Counted from the first letter of the stretch, positions 18,156-27,751 are shown. The stretch is DNA of 64,000 bases from Streptomyces formicae (GCF_022647665.1 NZ_CP071872.1:6944001-7008000), one strand, 5' to 3'. Translations and numbers: made by a program. The notes: generated by a model not told the origin, from the letters alone.

Positions 18156-18457
18156 GCCGCCACCTCCCGTCCGTGGATGACGCGCGGGCCGACGTCGACA
18201 CCGTGGACCGCGAGCCAGAGGGCCCTCCGGCGGGCCCGCTGACGACGGGCCTCGGCCTGGCAGCGCTCGTGGGCGAGGAGGTAGGGGCGGACGAGAGGGC
18301 TGTCCTCGCCCCGGTAGTACGGGGCGCGGGCGCGGGTGGGCCGGGGCGGGGGCGGTACGGGGCGACGATCGGCTTGGGCGGGACGGTGGCGTCCGGCTGG
18401 CGGAGGCCACAGGAGCCGCAGGAGCGGGTCGAGCAGTCGGGCGATACAGTGCAACAC
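18152..18457 (-). CDS. Small Arg/Pro-rich hypothetical protein
   Basis: A 101-aa basic protein beginning MLHCIARLLDPLLRLLWPPP, with a proline/arginine-rich middle and a conserved-looking tail (GEDSPLVRPYLLAHE, then LWLAVHGVDVGPRVIHG). It overlaps the next gene by 4 nt and lies divergent from the XRE regulator at 18656. I recognise the type as common in Streptomyces but know no function for it. Confidence 0.65.
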   Translation of the reverse strand: MLHCIARLLDPLLRLLWPPPAGRHRPAQADRRPVPPPPRPTRARAPYYRGEDSPLVRPYLLAHERCQAEARRQRARRRALWLAVHGVDVGPRVIHGREVAA

Positions 18458-18622
18458 GTCGTCAACTCCTGGTCAGTTGAGGGCCACGCCCCCGGACCGT
18501 TCACGTCGGTCGCGGGGGTCTGTGCTTGCGGCTCCCCCGGGCGCTCCCGGCGGCCGAACTCGCTCTGTAGCGATTCACTCACAGCCTGAGACCGGCAGGA
18601 CTACCCTGACCAGGGGGTTAGG

Positions 18623-18643
18623 TGTGACAGAGCTTTTGTCGCA
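18623..18643. promoter_or_regulatory. Possible operator before the XRE/DUF397 pair
   Basis: TGTGACA and TGTCGCA form an inverted repeat with 7-nt spacing and one mismatch. The right arm abuts the AAAGGAG ribosome binding site of the XRE gene, so a bound protein would block its expression. Autoregulation by the XRE protein is a plausible inference. Confidence 0.4.
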
Positions 18644-18655
18644 AAGGAGTTGACG

Positions 18656-19450
18656 ATGACCAACACCTACGGGGAGTGGCTGAAGGCCCAACGCGAAGCC
18701 ACCGGCCTCACACAGCAGGAGCTGGCGGATGCCGCGATCATGACCCGCTCGCACATCGCCCACATCGAGGCGGGCCGCCGCATCCCGTCGAAGGAGGACG
18801 CGAGGCGGCTGGACCGGGCACTGGACACGGGGGATGTGCTGAGCAGCTTCCTGCCGCAGGAGGAGGCGGCGGTTGCGGACTACTTCGAAGCGGCCAGACA
18901 GCTGGAACAACAGGCAACGGTGATCCAGGAGTTCGCACTCTCACTCGTGCCGGGCATCCTCCAGACGGAGGGGTACGCGCGTGCGGTTCTGCGGCCAGGT
19001 GCCACGCCTCGGGGCGAAGAGGAATGTGACAGGCTCCTTGTCACGCGACTGGAGCGAGGAAACGTCCTCTCCGACCCGGTTACGCCGCTAGTCTGCGTCC
19101 TTCTGGACGAGGCTGTACTGCGCCGCCACGTCGGAAGCCCCAAGGTCATGGCGGAGCAACTGACCCACATCGTCCGCTTGGCGGAGAGCGAGCGCATTCG
19201 CGTACACGTCCTTCCCTTCGGAGTGGGCTACCACCAACTGCTCCAGGGGATGCTGTCACTGATGATGTTCGACGACCAGCCCCCGGTCGCTTACGGCGAG
19301 GGTGTCCTCATGGGCAGGTTGCACGACTCCCCCGCCCTGGTTGAGACGTTGCAGCGCACCTACACTCTCGCCTTGGGCGACGCGCTCCCCCGCAAGGAAT
19401 CGGTCACCCTACTGAGAGCGACGGCAAAGGAATACGGGCAACATGACTGA
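18656..19450 (+). CDS. XRE-family regulator with DUF5753 ligand domain
   Basis: A 264-aa regulator with an N-terminal helix-turn-helix (TGLTQQELADAAIMTRSHIAHIE) followed by DUF5753 (begins around SLVPGILQTEGYARAVL). It pairs with the DUF397 gene immediately downstream, the arrangement of WhiJ/AbaA-like loci in Streptomyces, which act in development, antibiotic control or toxin-antitoxin-like circuits. The ATG at 18656 has AAAGGAG 6 nt upstream; a TTG at 18650 is less likely. It sits between hsdR and hsdS on the opposite strand and overlaps its partner by 8 nt. Confidence 0.93.
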   Translation: MTNTYGEWLKAQREATGLTQQELADAAIMTRSHIAHIEAGRRIPSKEDARRLDRALDTGDVLSSFLPQEEAAVADYFEAARQLEQQATVIQEFALSLVPGILQTEGYARAVLRPGATPRGEEECDRLLVTRLERGNVLSDPVTPLVCVLLDEAVLRRHVGSPKVMAEQLTHIVRLAESERIRVHVLPFGVGYHQLLQGMLSLMMFDDQPPVAYGEGVLMGRLHDSPALVETLQRTYTLALGDALPRKESVTLLRATAKEYGQHD

Positions 19451-19658
19451 CCGCATCATCCCGAACGCGGCTGCGTTGAGCGGTTGGCGCAAGTCGTCCT
19501 ACAGCAGCGGTGACGGCGGAAGCTGCGTCGAGGTCCTGGACGGCTACCCGTCAGGCGTCCCGATCCGCGACTCCAAGGACCCGCACGGACCTGCACTGGT
19601 CTACCGGTGCGCGGCCTGGGACAGCTTCGTGGAGGCCCTGAAGAAAAACTGCGTCTGA
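19443..19658 (+). CDS. DUF397 protein, partner of the XRE regulator
   Basis: A 71-aa DUF397 protein with the typical motifs WRKSSYSSGDGGSCVEV, then VPIRDSKDPHGPALVY, and W-x-SFVEALK near the end. Such proteins are encoded beside XRE/DUF5753 regulators and, in some systems, oppose them. Its start overlaps the end of the XRE gene, so the two are translationally coupled. It ends one base from the hsdS stop on the other strand. Confidence 0.93.
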   Translation: MTDRIIPNAAALSGWRKSSYSSGDGGSCVEVLDGYPSGVPIRDSKDPHGPALVYRCAAWDSFVEALKKNCV

Positions 19659-19659
19659 C

Positions 19660-20853
19660 TCAGGCGCTGCCGCCCAGCAGGTCGCTCACCATGCCTCCCT
19701 TGAAGTCCCTCAGCTTCGCGAGCTCTACTTCGTCAAGGCGCTGCTGTGCAGTGACCGCCGCCAACCGCTCAAGGATGGCCAGCTGCTCCCTAACTGCAAG
19801 CCGAGGGAATGGACAGTTGCGAACGTCCTCCCCATTGATGCTGGCCTGAGAAATGGCGCTCTTCGCGCGCACTCGAAAGTGCTTCTTTGACTGCACGTCA
19901 CCCAGCCACATTTCAACAAAGGCGGGAACCGCCCGGTCAGCTCGAATCTTGCATCGCATCATGTTCGACTCAAACACGGTAGGCTCAGCCAGTTCACGGA
20001 CTGCCGTCGATTTCCCGACTAGCTCGGGGGTGTTCACGCGATTGATGACAATGTCGCCGACCGTGAGCCCGTAACGGCTGACCTCTGTTTCCGTAGCCGA
20101 GACACGAAGCAGATTCCTTGTGAAATCCGATGGCCCCCCTCTGAAGCTATCGATACGAACAATAGGGGTACCCTCGACTCCGTAGGCGGATGCTGACTTG
20201 TAAATCCCGTTCTGGGGACCGCGCTCAATGACGTCCTCAAACCGACCAAGCTCGATACTGGCGAGTTGCGAAGCAGCAATCCCCATCTTGAGCTGCTCTA
20301 GCTTGGCAAGAGACCTCTCGATGGCACACTCCTGCGTCGACACAGCATCAATCATATCGACAATCCGCTGCTGCTCATTCAGTGGCCTAAGCGGAAACAG
20401 CAACGCACCGAATCGGTTTCCACCGAGATGCGAGATGCTCGTCTTCTCAGCGATGCTAGCGAAAACCCCTTGAGCTCGCCATCTCACGAAGACTGCTTGC
20501 GCGTATCCCGAAATAACCTCACCTCCCGGGCGAAATCTGATCAGCGTGTTCTGGAAACAGTAGGCTCCTGGAGCGCCCTTATAGATGGCACTCCTTCCCA
20601 CCATTCGAAGATTCTCCTGGCCCTCGTTCAGGAGGACATCTCCCGGGCGCAGCCCATACACTTCACGCTCTGCGGCCGAGAATCCCATCGTCTTAACGTC
20701 GGAAAGATCGATCTGCCCTTCGTAGACGTTGGCGACTCTCAGATAAGGGTGCTGTCCCACAGCCTCTCGACTCGCAGGCGACAATTGCTTACCCATGCGC
20801 ACGTCGCCGACCTCACGGACCGGAATCCACCGGATCTCAGCGTCAGCCGACAT
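19660..20853 (-). CDS. hsdS: Type I restriction specificity subunit (HsdS)
   Basis: A 397-aa target-recognition subunit with two target-recognition domains (residues about 5-155 and 205-360), each ending in a helical conserved region (LNEQQRIVDMIDAVSTQECAI and VREQLAILERLAAVTAQQRL). It gives the HsdMS and HsdRMS complexes their DNA specificity. It starts inside the last codons of hsdM, an 11-nt overlap. The sequence is visibly richer in A and T and in codons rare for this genome (TTT, CTA, ATA) than its neighbours, which suggests the recognition domains came by horizontal exchange. Confidence 0.93.
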   Translation of the reverse strand: MSADAEIRWIPVREVGDVRMGKQLSPASREAVGQHPYLRVANVYEGQIDLSDVKTMGFSAAEREVYGLRPGDVLLNEGQENLRMVGRSAIYKGAPGAYCFQNTLIRFRPGGEVISGYAQAVFVRWRAQGVFASIAEKTSISHLGGNRFGALLFPLRPLNEQQRIVDMIDAVSTQECAIERSLAKLEQLKMGIAASQLASIELGRFEDVIERGPQNGIYKSASAYGVEGTPIVRIDSFRGGPSDFTRNLLRVSATETEVSRYGLTVGDIVINRVNTPELVGKSTAVRELAEPTVFESNMMRCKIRADRAVPAFVEMWLGDVQSKKHFRVRAKSAISQASINGEDVRNCPFPRLAVREQLAILERLAAVTAQQRLDEVELAKLRDFKGGMVSDLLGGSA

Positions 20854-23444
20854 AGCCCAGCTCCTTCAGAAACCCCTCCAGCGTCGCCGCCGCGCGCTCC
20901 CTCTCCCCGCGAATCTCCCGCAACGACACCGCGTACTTGTCCACCCACACCTCACAAACACCAATCAACTGCCGCCGACGCCACACCACATGCCCGTTCA
21001 ACTTCGCCGCCAAGTCGTCCCGCAGCAGCTCCAGCACCACCCGGCGCTCCCCCTCCGGGTCCTCCGCGTACCGCTTCCGGGCGGCAATCAACCTCGGCGG
21101 GTCCTCGGCCAGCTTGGTCGGGTCCGGCCACGGCGTGAACCAGAACTCCGCCTCCAGCTTCTTGATCCGTGCCGCCGCCTTCGTACGCTCCTTCTTCACG
21201 TGCGCCAGCTCCGCGAGCTGCTCCACGCTCAACTCGACCTGCTCGCGCGTGGGCTCGTCCTCTCCACCCTCGTCTTCACCGTCCTCCGACGGCTCCGGCT
21301 CCGCGTTGAGTTCCTTCCAGCGCACGTCCAGCTCCGCCTTGCGGGCGTCCGCCTCCGCCAGCTCGGCCAGGAACTCAGGCACGATCGCCGCGACCACCTT
21401 GTGGTCGTATGCCTGACGCCGCTCCGCAGTCGTGCGCTTGCGCAGCTTCTTCGTCTTCGGGTCCTGTTCCGGCGCGAGCAGCGTCTCGACGTTCTCGACC
21501 CAGCCGTCCAGCACCCCGGCGAAGCCGTTCTCCGACAAGGCCAGCAGGTCATACTTGGCCTCGTACCACCAGCCGGCCACCGCGCCCGCCAGTGCGTAAC
21601 GGTCGAGCAGGCCGATGCCGCCCAGGCGCTCCACGAAGGACTCGATCAGCGAGCCGCGTACGGCCATCAGCGCCGCCTTGCGCTCCGAGGCGGTCAGCTC
21701 CGCGAGCCTCTCGGGCGTGGCGGCCACCGCCTCCAGGCGACGGGCCTCTTCCTCCCACCACTTGGCGAACGCCATCCGCAGCGCCTCCTCACGGGGACGG
21801 GCCAGCTCCGCCAGCCTGGCCACGTCCGGGCGCTCGCCCTCCGGGAGGAAGTCCACATACGCCGGGTCCACCGGCTCACGCTCGGCGAAGAGGTCCCCCA
21901 GCCCGATCGCGTACGCGTCGAGCAGGTCCTTCTTCGCCTCGATCTCCACGCGCGGCATCCCGCCCACGAGGTGCGCCCGCACGTCCTGCGGCTCCGGCGG
22001 GGGCGTATTGTCCACGTACCGGCGGATGTTGAGGTTGTAGTCGTTGTCCCGCAGTTCTTCGCGCTCGACCACGCGCGCGAAGCCGGGCACGTTCTCGTAC
22101 TCGCGGAACGTGGTGACGATCTTCTCCGCGTGCTCGGGCAGCAGGACGTTCTGGGCGGACTCCTTGTGGTACTCGCGGTCCGCGTTGATGAAGAGGACCC
22201 TGCCCTCCCGCTTCCGGTCCTTCTTGCCAGGTGGGCGCAGTACCAGGATGCAGGCGGGGATGCCGGTGCCGTAGAAGAGGTTCGGGGCGAGGCCGATGAC
22301 CGCCTCGATCGCGTCCTGCTCGATCAGCTCGGACCGGATGTCCTGCTCACCGCCGCCCCGGAACAGCACGCCGTGCGGCATGACCGTGATGACCATGCCG
22401 CCGCGCCCCTCCCGCTTGGTCATCCAGAGCATGTGCTGGAGGAACATCAGGTCGGCCTTGCCGCGTTCGCTCGTCTCGCCGTACTTCGCACGCTCCGCCT
22501 TGTGCGGGAAGTCGGCGAGTGAGTAGTCCATCGAGAACGGCGGATTGCTCAGGACTCCGTCGAACCGGTCCGCATCCGACTTCGGCGCGTGCGCCGGCTC
22601 GGACAGTGTGTCTCCGGTCCGCAGGTCAAAGCGGGTGCTGACGCCGTGGAGCACCATGTTCATCGTGGACATGATCCAGGAACCGCTGTTGGCGTCCTGG
22701 CCGGCGAAGAACATGTCCGTGGTGTCCCCGCCATGCTCCTCCACGTACTCCTTGGCATGGATGAGCATGCCGCCCGAGCCGACACGGGTCGTAGATCCGG
22801 GTGTTCTGCCGGGGGTCCAGCAGCTCGACCATCATGCGGACGACCGCACGCGGGGTGTAGAACTCGCCGCCCTTGCGGCCCGCCGAGTCCGCGAACTCCT
22901 TGATCAGGTACTCGTAGGCGGCACCGATCAGGTCCGGGAACTCGAAGTCCGCCGTCCTCAGCCGCACCCGCCCGAAGTGCCCGATCAGCAGCTTCAGCCT
23001 CTGGTCGGCGAGCTTCGCCGCACCCGCGGCGGCGCCCGAGCCACCGATGCGGTTGAAATCGAGTTGGTCGAACAGGCCCTTGAGCTTGGCGTTCTGACCC
23101 TCAAGGGCCTGGAGCGCGGGCCGCAGCCGCTCCTCGTTGATGTTGTGGGTGCCGGACGAGATCCACTTCCAGCGGGCGTTCCTGGGGACGAAGAGGACAC
23201 CGCGGTCGCTGTACGGGGCCGTGTCCTCCAGGAAGCTCTCCAGCAGCTCCGCAGTGAATCCCGGCTCGGTCTCCGCCTGTTCCCTGATCCGCTCGCGTGC
23301 CGCCTCGAACTCGTCGTTGGCCCGCTTCAGGAACAGCAGACCGAAGATGTAGTCCTTGTACTCGGAGGCGTCCATCGTGCCGCGGAGGATGTCCGCGGCG
23401 GCGAAGAGATGGCGCTCCAACTGCGCGAGCGTGAGCTTGGCCAC
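20843..23444 (-). pseudogene. hsdM: Type I DNA methyltransferase (HsdM), broken by a 2-nt deletion
   Basis: The N-terminal part starts at GTG 23444 (MAKLTLAQLERHLFAAADIL, the HsdM N-terminal helical domain) and reads correctly to RIYDPC near 22787. The sequence then loses frame. The C-terminal part continues in another frame from ATG 22768 (MLIHAKEYVEEHGGD) to 20843 and carries motif IV LSNPPFSMDY. Joining the frames restores DPCVGSGGM, the SAM-binding motif I. The repair needs two extra bases: ACAC at 22782-22785 would be ACACAC, so one AC/GT dinucleotide was lost from a short repeat. The full protein would be about 860 aa. Without motif I in frame the enzyme should not methylate. A sequencing error is the main alternative. 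Confidence 0.88.
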
Positions 23445-23537
23445 GTACCCGACTTCCTACGACCCGATATGACCTAGGAACCCTACGGCGATCCCGGGCC
23501 GGGGTGAAAACGATCGCCCGGATTCGGTCCGCTTCCG

Positions 23538-24197
23538 TCAGTACGCGGTGATCCCGAGTCCCTTCTCGACGAACTCGAAGACATCCGTGTACGGATCGCG
23601 CAGGCTCTTCGGCACATGCTCCGCATGCGCCTCGTTCATCTTCTGGGCCCACTTCTTCGCCTGCGCGAAGCTGCCTCTCGGGATCTGCTCCGGCAGCACC
23701 GTCTTGATGTTTGCCGCGCTGCCCGCGAAGGGCAGCCGGTCCGCGGCCATGTCGCAATTGCGACCGAAGGTGCCGGTCACCGGCTTGTGGTGGAGCAATC
23801 GCCAGACCTCGAAGCACGGGTGCGAGAAAGCGACCTCGACGCCGCCCTCCCGGGCGTCCTTGAGTGCCGCATCGACCTGATCATGCTGATCGCGGTCGAA
23901 CAAGCACCAGACCGTCGGCCAGTACTTCTCCTCCAGGCCACTGCGCTTGGCTGCGCGCGTCTCCTCGCGCATCAGCCGGACCGCCGCCTCGACGAGCTTG
24001 ATCGGCTTGCGCTGCGAGCCGGGGGCCGACTGGTTGGCGATGCGGACCTCAACGCCGTTCACACCCGCCCGCTCCCGGACGATCTTGATGTACTCGGGTT
24101 CGGTCACCCTGCCCTCGGTGAAGACGTGCACGACCTTCCGACGCCGCTCGCCCTTCTTCGCATGGCCCAGCGAGTCCTTCCCCCTCGTGCGCGCCAT
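23538..24197 (-). CDS. rloB: RloB/AbiLii-like protein of a restriction-linked defence pair
   Basis: A 219-aa RloB-family protein. It has Toprim-like features: Glu in VFTEGRVTEPEYIKIV, an acidic cluster CLFDRDQHDQ, and FSHPCFEVWRLLHH. RloB is the partner of RloA, and the pair corresponds to AbiLi/AbiLii abortive infection proteins in which an ATPase works with a Toprim nuclease. The start overlaps the rloA stop by one base. It lies 93 bp upstream of hsdM on the same strand, probably in the same transcript. Confidence 0.85.
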   Translation of the reverse strand: MARTRGKDSLGHAKKGERRRKVVHVFTEGRVTEPEYIKIVRERAGVNGVEVRIANQSAPGSQRKPIKLVEAAVRLMREETRAAKRSGLEEKYWPTVWCLFDRDQHDQVDAALKDAREGGVEVAFSHPCFEVWRLLHHKPVTGTFGRNCDMAADRLPFAGSAANIKTVLPEQIPRGSFAQAKKWAQKMNEAHAEHVPKSLRDPYTDVFEFVEKGLGITAY

Positions 24198-25462
24198 CAG
24201 CTACCGCTCCGCTCCGCCTCGTACTCGCGTTCCTGTTCGTTCGCCGCCAGCAGCCGCCGCGCGATCTGGCCCTCGAGAAGAGAGGGGACTGCGCCGAAGG
24301 CACCCGCCAGGTAGGACTTCATCAGGTCCTCGTCCTCCCCCGGGGACGCCGCTGTTAGCGGATACAGGTCCGTCGCGCCGTCCTTGTCCTTCTCCGTCAG
24401 CCACACTTGCGCGGGTTCCAGGAGCCGGCCGCCGCTCGGAGTGCTGAGCACGGAGGGGTCGTGCGAGGTGAAGACGAGCTGCGCCCCCCGCGGATTTGCC
24501 TGCGGGTCATGGAAGAGCCGGACGACCTCCGCGGCAAACCGCGGGTGCAGGCTGGCATCCAGTTCGTCGACGAGCAGGACAGCGCCTTCGTCGAGGGCGA
24601 GGAGCAGAGGGCCGAGCAGGGCGAACCAGGAGCGGGTACCGAAGGACTCCTGAGTCCAGTCGAAGGCCACGTCTCCCGCGGCAGAGCGGTGGGTGAGCTT
24701 GACCGTGGCGGGTCCCCGGCGCTCCTGGACGATCTCCGCACCGGTGATTCCGAGGTCCGCGACCCGTAGCAGCTCGTTGATGCGGCGCGCGCGGCTGCCG
24801 GTCAGTTCTCGCGTCGTGAAGGCCTCGCGCTGCTGGCGCTCGTCCTCCGGGTTGATCAGCCAGAGGTTGCGACGGAACCAGTGGAAGAGCGGGGTCAGTT
24901 GTGGGTGATTGTCGGTGCCGGCAGTGGACAGGAGCAGTGCGTTGGGCCGGGTGCGGCGCTCCAGCCCGGCGCGGTCCTTCACTCGGCTGCCCGGCCAGTC
25001 GTAGACCTTGGCCCGGGAGGCGTCACGGTCCAGCCACACCTGACGATGGCCTCGGGGATAGCTGTGCAGCCACTCGGCTTCGACGCGCTCCGCTCCGAGC
25101 TCGAAACCGTACGTCCAGCGCACGCCGTCGAGAACGAGGTCCACCTCGAAGAAGCTGGCAGATTCCTCCCCGTCTTTTCTGTCCAGGGCGAAGGGGGTGC
25201 GCACAGTTCCGTCGAAGGCCGCCCAGCGTGCGTACGAGTTCTGGACGGCGGCGCGCATGTCCGTCATCGCAGCCAGTACGTTCGACTTGCCGGAAGCGTT
25301 GGCTCCGAAGATGCCGATCAACGGGAGCACGGCGAGTGACTGGTCACCCGCAAGCCGCACTGGATGTGCGGACGTGCCTGGCTCCTCCTCGGGTACGACG
25401 AACGTCAGCTCTTGCTCGTCGCGCAGTGACCGCACATTCGCTGTGCGGAATCTCAGCAGCAT
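24197..25462 (-). CDS. rloA: RloA/AbiLi-like AAA15-type ATPase
   Basis: A 421-aa ABC/AAA-type ATPase with an N-terminal FRTANVRSLRDEQELTF start, Walker A GANASGKSN, an ABC-like middle, Walker B LLVDELDASLHPR and switch histidine FTSHDPS. This is the OLD/RloA ATPase layout without its own Toprim domain, which RloB supplies. The ATG at 25462 follows GAGAGGGG. It is the first gene of the run rloA-rloB-hsdM-hsdS. The family likely senses phage infection and licenses the nuclease partner; the trigger is unknown. Confidence 0.87.
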   Translation of the reverse strand: MLLRFRTANVRSLRDEQELTFVVPEEEPGTSAHPVRLAGDQSLAVLPLIGIFGANASGKSNVLAAMTDMRAAVQNSYARWAAFDGTVRTPFALDRKDGEESASFFEVDLVLDGVRWTYGFELGAERVEAEWLHSYPRGHRQVWLDRDASRAKVYDWPGSRVKDRAGLERRTRPNALLLSTAGTDNHPQLTPLFHWFRRNLWLINPEDERQQREAFTTRELTGSRARRINELLRVADLGITGAEIVQERRGPATVKLTHRSAAGDVAFDWTQESFGTRSWFALLGPLLLALDEGAVLLVDELDASLHPRFAAEVVRLFHDPQANPRGAQLVFTSHDPSVLSTPSGGRLLEPAQVWLTEKDKDGATDLYPLTAASPGEDEDLMKSYLAGAFGAVPSLLEGQIARRLLAANEQEREYEAERSGS

Positions 25463-25721
25463 GCCGGCCCCTCTCCGCCGCCAGAGTAGTGGCCGCCAAG
25501 GACAACGGCTTGCTCCGGGGGTGTCTCACCCACCTTGCCTCTCCCTCGACCGTTCAGCGGCGCCGCCACGGCCTTGCTCGTGTGACGAGGTCGCCGTCAC
25601 ATCCTGGCCGTGCCGCATCTCACTCTGGACAGGCTTGCGAACCGCCCGGTAACTTGTCCTGAGCAAGCGCTTAGACATGTCGTACCCAGGGACACCCCGG
25701 GACCAGCACGAGGAGGCGTCC

Positions 25722-26879
25722 GTGCGTCGGACCGTATTCAACGAGGACCACGAGGCGTTCCGCGAGACGATCCGCGCCTTCATCGAGGCCGAGGTCGTCC
25801 CCGTCTACGACGAGTGGTTCGCCGCGGGCCAGGCGCCTCGCGACTTCTACGACAAGCTCGGTGAGCTGGGCATCTTCGGAATCAACGTCCCCGAGGAGTT
25901 CGGCGGCGCGGGCCTGGACACCCACAAGTTCGAGGCCGTGCTGTACGAGGAGACCGCGCGCGCGGGCGTCCAGTTCGGCGGCTCCGGCGTGCACGTGCTG
26001 CTCGCTCTGCCGTACATCAAGATGCTCGCCGACGACGAGCAGAAGAAGCGCTTCCTGCCGAAGTTCGTCTCCGGCGAGGAGATGTGGGCGCTGGCGATGA
26101 CCGAGCCGGGCACGGGCTCCGACGTCGCGGGCATGAAGACCACGGCCAAGCTCTCCGAGGACGGCACGCACTACGTCCTCAACGGCGCCAAGACCTTCAT
26201 CACCGGCGGTGTGCACGCCGACCGTGTGATCGTGTGCGCCCGCACGTCCGCCCCGCGCGAGGACGACCGCCGCTTCGGCATCTCCCTGTTCGCCGTGGAC
26301 ACCAAGTCCGCGGGCTACTCCATAGGCCGCAAGCTGGACAAGCTCGGCCTGCGCACCTCCGACACCGCCGAGCTGGCCTTCGTCGACGTCGAGGTCCCGG
26401 TCGAGGACCTGCTCGGCGAGGAGAACAAGGGCTTCTACTACCTCGGCCAGAACCTGCCCTCCGAGCGCTGGGGCATCGCGTTCGGCGCGTACGCCCAGGC
26501 CAAGGCCGCCGTCCGGTTCGCCCAGCAGTACGTGCAGGAGCGCACGGTCTTCGGCAAGACGGTCGCGTCCTTCCAGAACACCAAGTTCGAACTGGCCGCC
26601 TGCCAGGCCGAGGTGGACGCCGCCGAGGCCGTCGCCGACCGCGCCCTGGAGGCGCTGGACGCGGGCGAGCTGACCGCCGCCGAGGCCGCCTCCGCGAAGC
26701 TCTTCTGCACCGAGGTCGCCCACCGCGTCATCGACCGCTGCCTCCAGCTGCACGGCGGCTACGGCTACATGAACGAGTACCCGATCGCCCGCCTGTACGC
26801 CGACAACCGCGTCAACCGCATCTACGGCGGCACCAGCGAGGTCATGAAGTCGATCATCGCCAAGTCGATGGGCCTGTAA
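25722..26879 (+). CDS. Acyl-CoA dehydrogenase
   Basis: A 385-aa FAD-dependent acyl-CoA dehydrogenase that introduces the alpha-beta double bond during fatty-acyl or branched-acyl CoA breakdown. Signatures include ALAMTEPGTGSDVAGMKTTA, QLHGGYGYMNEYPIARLYAD and RIYGGTSEV, with the catalytic Glu region in the C-terminal domain. I chose the GTG at 25722 because GAGGAGG lies 5-6 nt upstream; the frame is open 45 nt earlier. A palindromic AAGCGCTT at 25665-25672 lies in the promoter region and may bind a TetR-type regulator. The thioesterase follows 8 nt downstream. Confidence 0.93.
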   Translation: MRRTVFNEDHEAFRETIRAFIEAEVVPVYDEWFAAGQAPRDFYDKLGELGIFGINVPEEFGGAGLDTHKFEAVLYEETARAGVQFGGSGVHVLLALPYIKMLADDEQKKRFLPKFVSGEEMWALAMTEPGTGSDVAGMKTTAKLSEDGTHYVLNGAKTFITGGVHADRVIVCARTSAPREDDRRFGISLFAVDTKSAGYSIGRKLDKLGLRTSDTAELAFVDVEVPVEDLLGEENKGFYYLGQNLPSERWGIAFGAYAQAKAAVRFAQQYVQERTVFGKTVASFQNTKFELAACQAEVDAAEAVADRALEALDAGELTAAEAASAKLFCTEVAHRVIDRCLQLHGGYGYMNEYPIARLYADNRVNRIYGGTSEVMKSIIAKSMGL

Positions 26880-26887
26880 CAGCGGCA

Positions 26888-27751
26888 ATGGACCAGGCTC
26901 TGCAGTCCCTGCTCGATCTGCTCGACCTGGAGCGGATCGAGCGGGACATCTTCCGCGGCCGAAGCCGCTCGGCCGTGGTGCCGCGCGTCTTCGGCGGCCA
27001 GGTCGCCGCACAGGCCCTGGTCGCCGCGGGCCGCACCGTCCCCGCCGACCGCACCGCGCACTCCCTGCACGCGTACTTCCTGCGGCCCGGCGACCCCGGT
27101 GCCGCCATCGTCTACACGGTCGACCGGATCCGCGACGGCCGCTCCTTCACGACCCGCCGGGTCGTCGCCGTGCAGCACGGGCAGCCGGTCTTCCACCTCT
27201 CGGCGTCCTTCCAGACGTACGAGGAAGGGCTCGACCACCAGACGGCCATGCCTCCGGCGCCGGACCCCGAGACCCTGCTCACGGCCGCCGAGGCGCTGCC
27301 CCGTCGGCTGCCGCCGCACATCGCCGAACGCATGGTCCAGGCGCGTGCGGCGGTCGACCTGCGCTACGTCGACGCGCCGCCGTGGGCCAGCGTCGGAGAG
27401 CCGCGCGAACCGCGCTCGCAGGTGTGGTTCCGCACGAACGGCAAACTCGCCGACGACCCGCTGCTGCACGTCTGCCTCGCGACGTACGTCTCCGACATGA
27501 CGCTGCTCGACTCCGTGCTGCTCGCGCACGGGCGGGGCGGCTGGGCGGTCGGGGACGTCGTCGGCGCGTCGCTGGACCACGCCATGTGGTTCCACCGGCC
27601 GTTCCGGGCCGACGAGTGGCTGCTGTACGACCAGGAGTCGCCGAGCGCGCACGGCGGACGGGGACTCGGCCAGGCCCGCATCTACACACGGGACGGGCAG
27701 CTGGCGATCTCGGTGATCCAGGAGGGCGTGGTCCGCGTCCCGCGCGACTAG
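26888..27751 (+). CDS. tesB: Acyl-CoA thioesterase II (TesB family)
   Basis: A 287-aa double-hotdog thioesterase hydrolysing acyl-CoA to free acid and CoA. Both halves are visible: N-terminal VFGGQVAAQALVAAGRTV with HSLHAYFLRPGD, and C-terminal LDHAMWFHRPFRADEWLLYD followed by GRGLGQARIYTRDGQL. The ATG at 26888 is the first start after the acyl-CoA dehydrogenase stop, so the two form an operon. The TAG stop is the CTAG edge of the repeat at 27748-27929. Confidence 0.92.
   Translation: MDQALQSLLDLLDLERIERDIFRGRSRSAVVPRVFGGQVAAQALVAAGRTVPADRTAHSLHAYFLRPGDPGAAIVYTVDRIRDGRSFTTRRVVAVQHGQPVFHLSASFQTYEEGLDHQTAMPPAPDPETLLTAAEALPRRLPPHIAERMVQARAAVDLRYVDAPPWASVGEPREPRSQVWFRTNGKLADDPLLHVCLATYVSDMTLLDSVLLAHGRGGWAVGDVVGASLDHAMWFHRPFRADEWLLYDQESPSAHGGRGLGQARIYTRDGQLAISVIQEGVVRVPRD

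Noticed and set aside
22626..22787. End of the HsdM N-terminal frame (RLGRHAHPCQGVRGGAWRGH...)
   Set aside because: It is out-of-frame translation past the 2-nt deletion and not a real C-terminus.
25661..25674. AAGCGCTT palindrome as a defined operator
   Set aside because: Only 8 bp are symmetric and the flanks do not pair, so I mention it with the acyl-CoA dehydrogenase but do not list it as a site.
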